Shown here: piece by piece, positions 6,202-6,589 of the stretch
How positions within the stretch are numbered: the stretch's first letter is position 1
Layout of the letters: every line of letters begins with the position of its first letter
Assembly: GCA_017543165.1 (NCBI GenBank)
Contig: JAFYGL010000264.1
Coordinates: 1-6,589 of the forward strand
DNA: 6,589 bases
Reading direction: 5' to 3'
Source of the DNA: Victivallales bacterium
GTDB lineage: Bacteria > Verrucomicrobiota > Lentisphaeria > Oligosphaerales > Oligosphaeraceae
Position numbers and translations under genes: made by a program
Notes under the pieces: model-generated
What the model was told of the DNA's origin: nothing
What the model saw: only the letters and a program-made list of their open reading frames with translations
Databases searched by the model: none

Positions 6202-6244
6202 GCCATTTGGCCGCGCGTCAGGACCTTGGATTTCCATGAGGCTG
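6202..6244. repeat. REP-like repeat, copy 2 (upstream of tatD-family gene)
   Basis: Same orientation as 2657-2699, with 22 of 23 identical bases in 6202-6224 and 12 of 20 in 6225-6244. The palindromes are degraded: GCCA-TT-TGGC (6202-6211) and GTC-AG-GAC (6217-6224). It lies in the 133-base gap 6163-6295 before the tatD-family start. Nothing else certain is in this gap. Confidence 0.65.
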
Positions 6245-6268
6245 TTGTCCTGCATATCTGGGGGCGCA

Positions 6269-6289
6269 TGGCAGTCCCGCGTCCTGCCA
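6269..6289 (-). other. Short hairpin after the SUMF1-like gene
   Basis: TGGCAG (6269-6274) and CTGCCA (6284-6289) can pair around a 9-base loop, starting 7 bases after the TAA stop. No U-tract follows on the minus strand, so intrinsic termination is not supported; it may only be a weak mRNA-end structure. Confidence 0.3.
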
Positions 6290-6295
6290 CGCGAT

Positions 6296-6589
6296 TTAGT
6301 GTGCGATATCGCTGGGCACCATGGGCAGCAGCATGCGGAAGCCTACATCGGATGGGCACAGCATTGAATCGTGGGCGCGTCCCAGGGGCATGTAGCGGCG
6401 TGGCGTGGAGGCGCTTCCCCCCTTGATTATGCGCAGGCCTGTGCCATCGTTGAATGGCGTCGAGGTCCATTCCCGCACGTTTCCTGCCATGTCCAATGCC
6501 CCGAAGAGCGAAACGTCCTCTGGAAATGCTCCTGGCGGGGCCCAATGCCCGTATTGGACATGCGCGGCTGCGTTGTCCAGGAGGAATGC
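6296..6589 (-). CDS. SUMF1/formylglycine-generating-enzyme-like protein, C-terminal part
   Basis: The last 97 residues of a protein whose start lies beyond the right edge. FGALDMAGNVREWTSTPF (29-46 of the visible part) is the hallmark of the SUMF1/FGE-sulfatase fold (usual form LyDMaGNVwEWt), followed by IIKGGSAS (where RGGSW is usual) and the closing VGFRMLL (usual GFR). True formylglycine-generating enzymes, which oxidise a sulfatase cysteine, carry active-site cysteines between GGS and GFR; here that stretch has only one Cys (in MLCPSD) and not at the usual spacing. It may therefore be a SUMF1-fold protein of other function, such as an ergothioneine-synthase-like, substrate-binding or kinase-associated domain. 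The reading frame is open to the window edge, and upstream codons ending in GALDMAGN have no start of their own. The stop is TAA at 6296-6298. Confidence 0.85.
   Translation of the reverse strand, partial: AFLLDNAAAHVQYGHWAPPGAFPEDVSLFGALDMAGNVREWTSTPFNDGTGLRIIKGGSASTPRRYMPLGRAHDSMLCPSDVGFRMLLPMVPSDIAH

Noticed and set aside
6126..6545. Minus-strand open frame of 139 codons over the SUMF1-like end and the tatD-family start
   Set aside because: It overlaps two genes with clear homology in another frame, is rich in Arg, His and Pro, and has no domain.
1..6589. A new defence or mobile-gene system encoded in the window
   Set aside because: All long genes but one have housekeeping homologues, and no transposase, integrase, nuclease-effector or toxin-antitoxin pair is seen; the novelty lies in the repeats and the FHA-like protein.

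Overview
The window looks like a chromosomal housekeeping segment of a Gram-negative bacterium with moderately high G+C. A heptose-phosphate kinase of the lipopolysaccharide core pathway implies an outer membrane with LPS. Unusual intergenic repeats and a SUMF1-type protein would fit a member of the PVC group (for example Lentisphaerota), but that placement is a weak inference from general gene style; no marker gene here settles it.

All recognisable genes lie on the minus strand, so transcription runs from the high to the low coordinates. From the right edge there is the C-terminal end of a SUMF1/formylglycine-generating-enzyme-like protein (6296-6589), then a 133-base gap holding one copy of a REP-like repeat. 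Next come a TatD-family metal-dependent hydrolase (5392-6162) and a dGTPase-like HD phosphohydrolase (4211-5389), two bases apart and probably cotranscribed. A 151-base gap follows with a good sigma70-type promoter (TTGACA, 18-base spacer, TTTTAT).

That promoter should drive xseA (exonuclease VII large subunit), xseB (small subunit), a membrane protein with a degenerate FHA-like N-terminal domain, and a stand-alone heptose 7-phosphate kinase (RfaE1/HldA type). The last three are tightly packed. xseA and xseB are separated by 110 bases that carry the second copy of the REP-like repeat. The left edge (1-260) is the N-terminus of mnmG (gidA), the tRNA uridine modification flavoprotein.

The main non-coding feature is in the 304-base gap between the kinase gene and mnmG. 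Bases 323-560 form one large nested inverted repeat. Its two outer arms are each built of three 10-base units related to TCCACAGATT, in opposite orientation. Inside them is a 10-base-pair inner stem, and inside that are three hairpins, one with a perfect 20-base-pair stem. It resembles a miniature mobile or REP-type element. One arm unit also matches the DnaA box TTATCCACA, which is notable because mnmG lies beside oriC in many bacteria, but nothing else here shows an origin.

The genes do not form one dedicated pathway. They combine DNA repair and nucleotide clean-up (TatD, Dgt-like, exonuclease VII), LPS heptose synthesis and tRNA modification. No defence system, CRISPR array, RNA gene or intact insertion sequence is visible.
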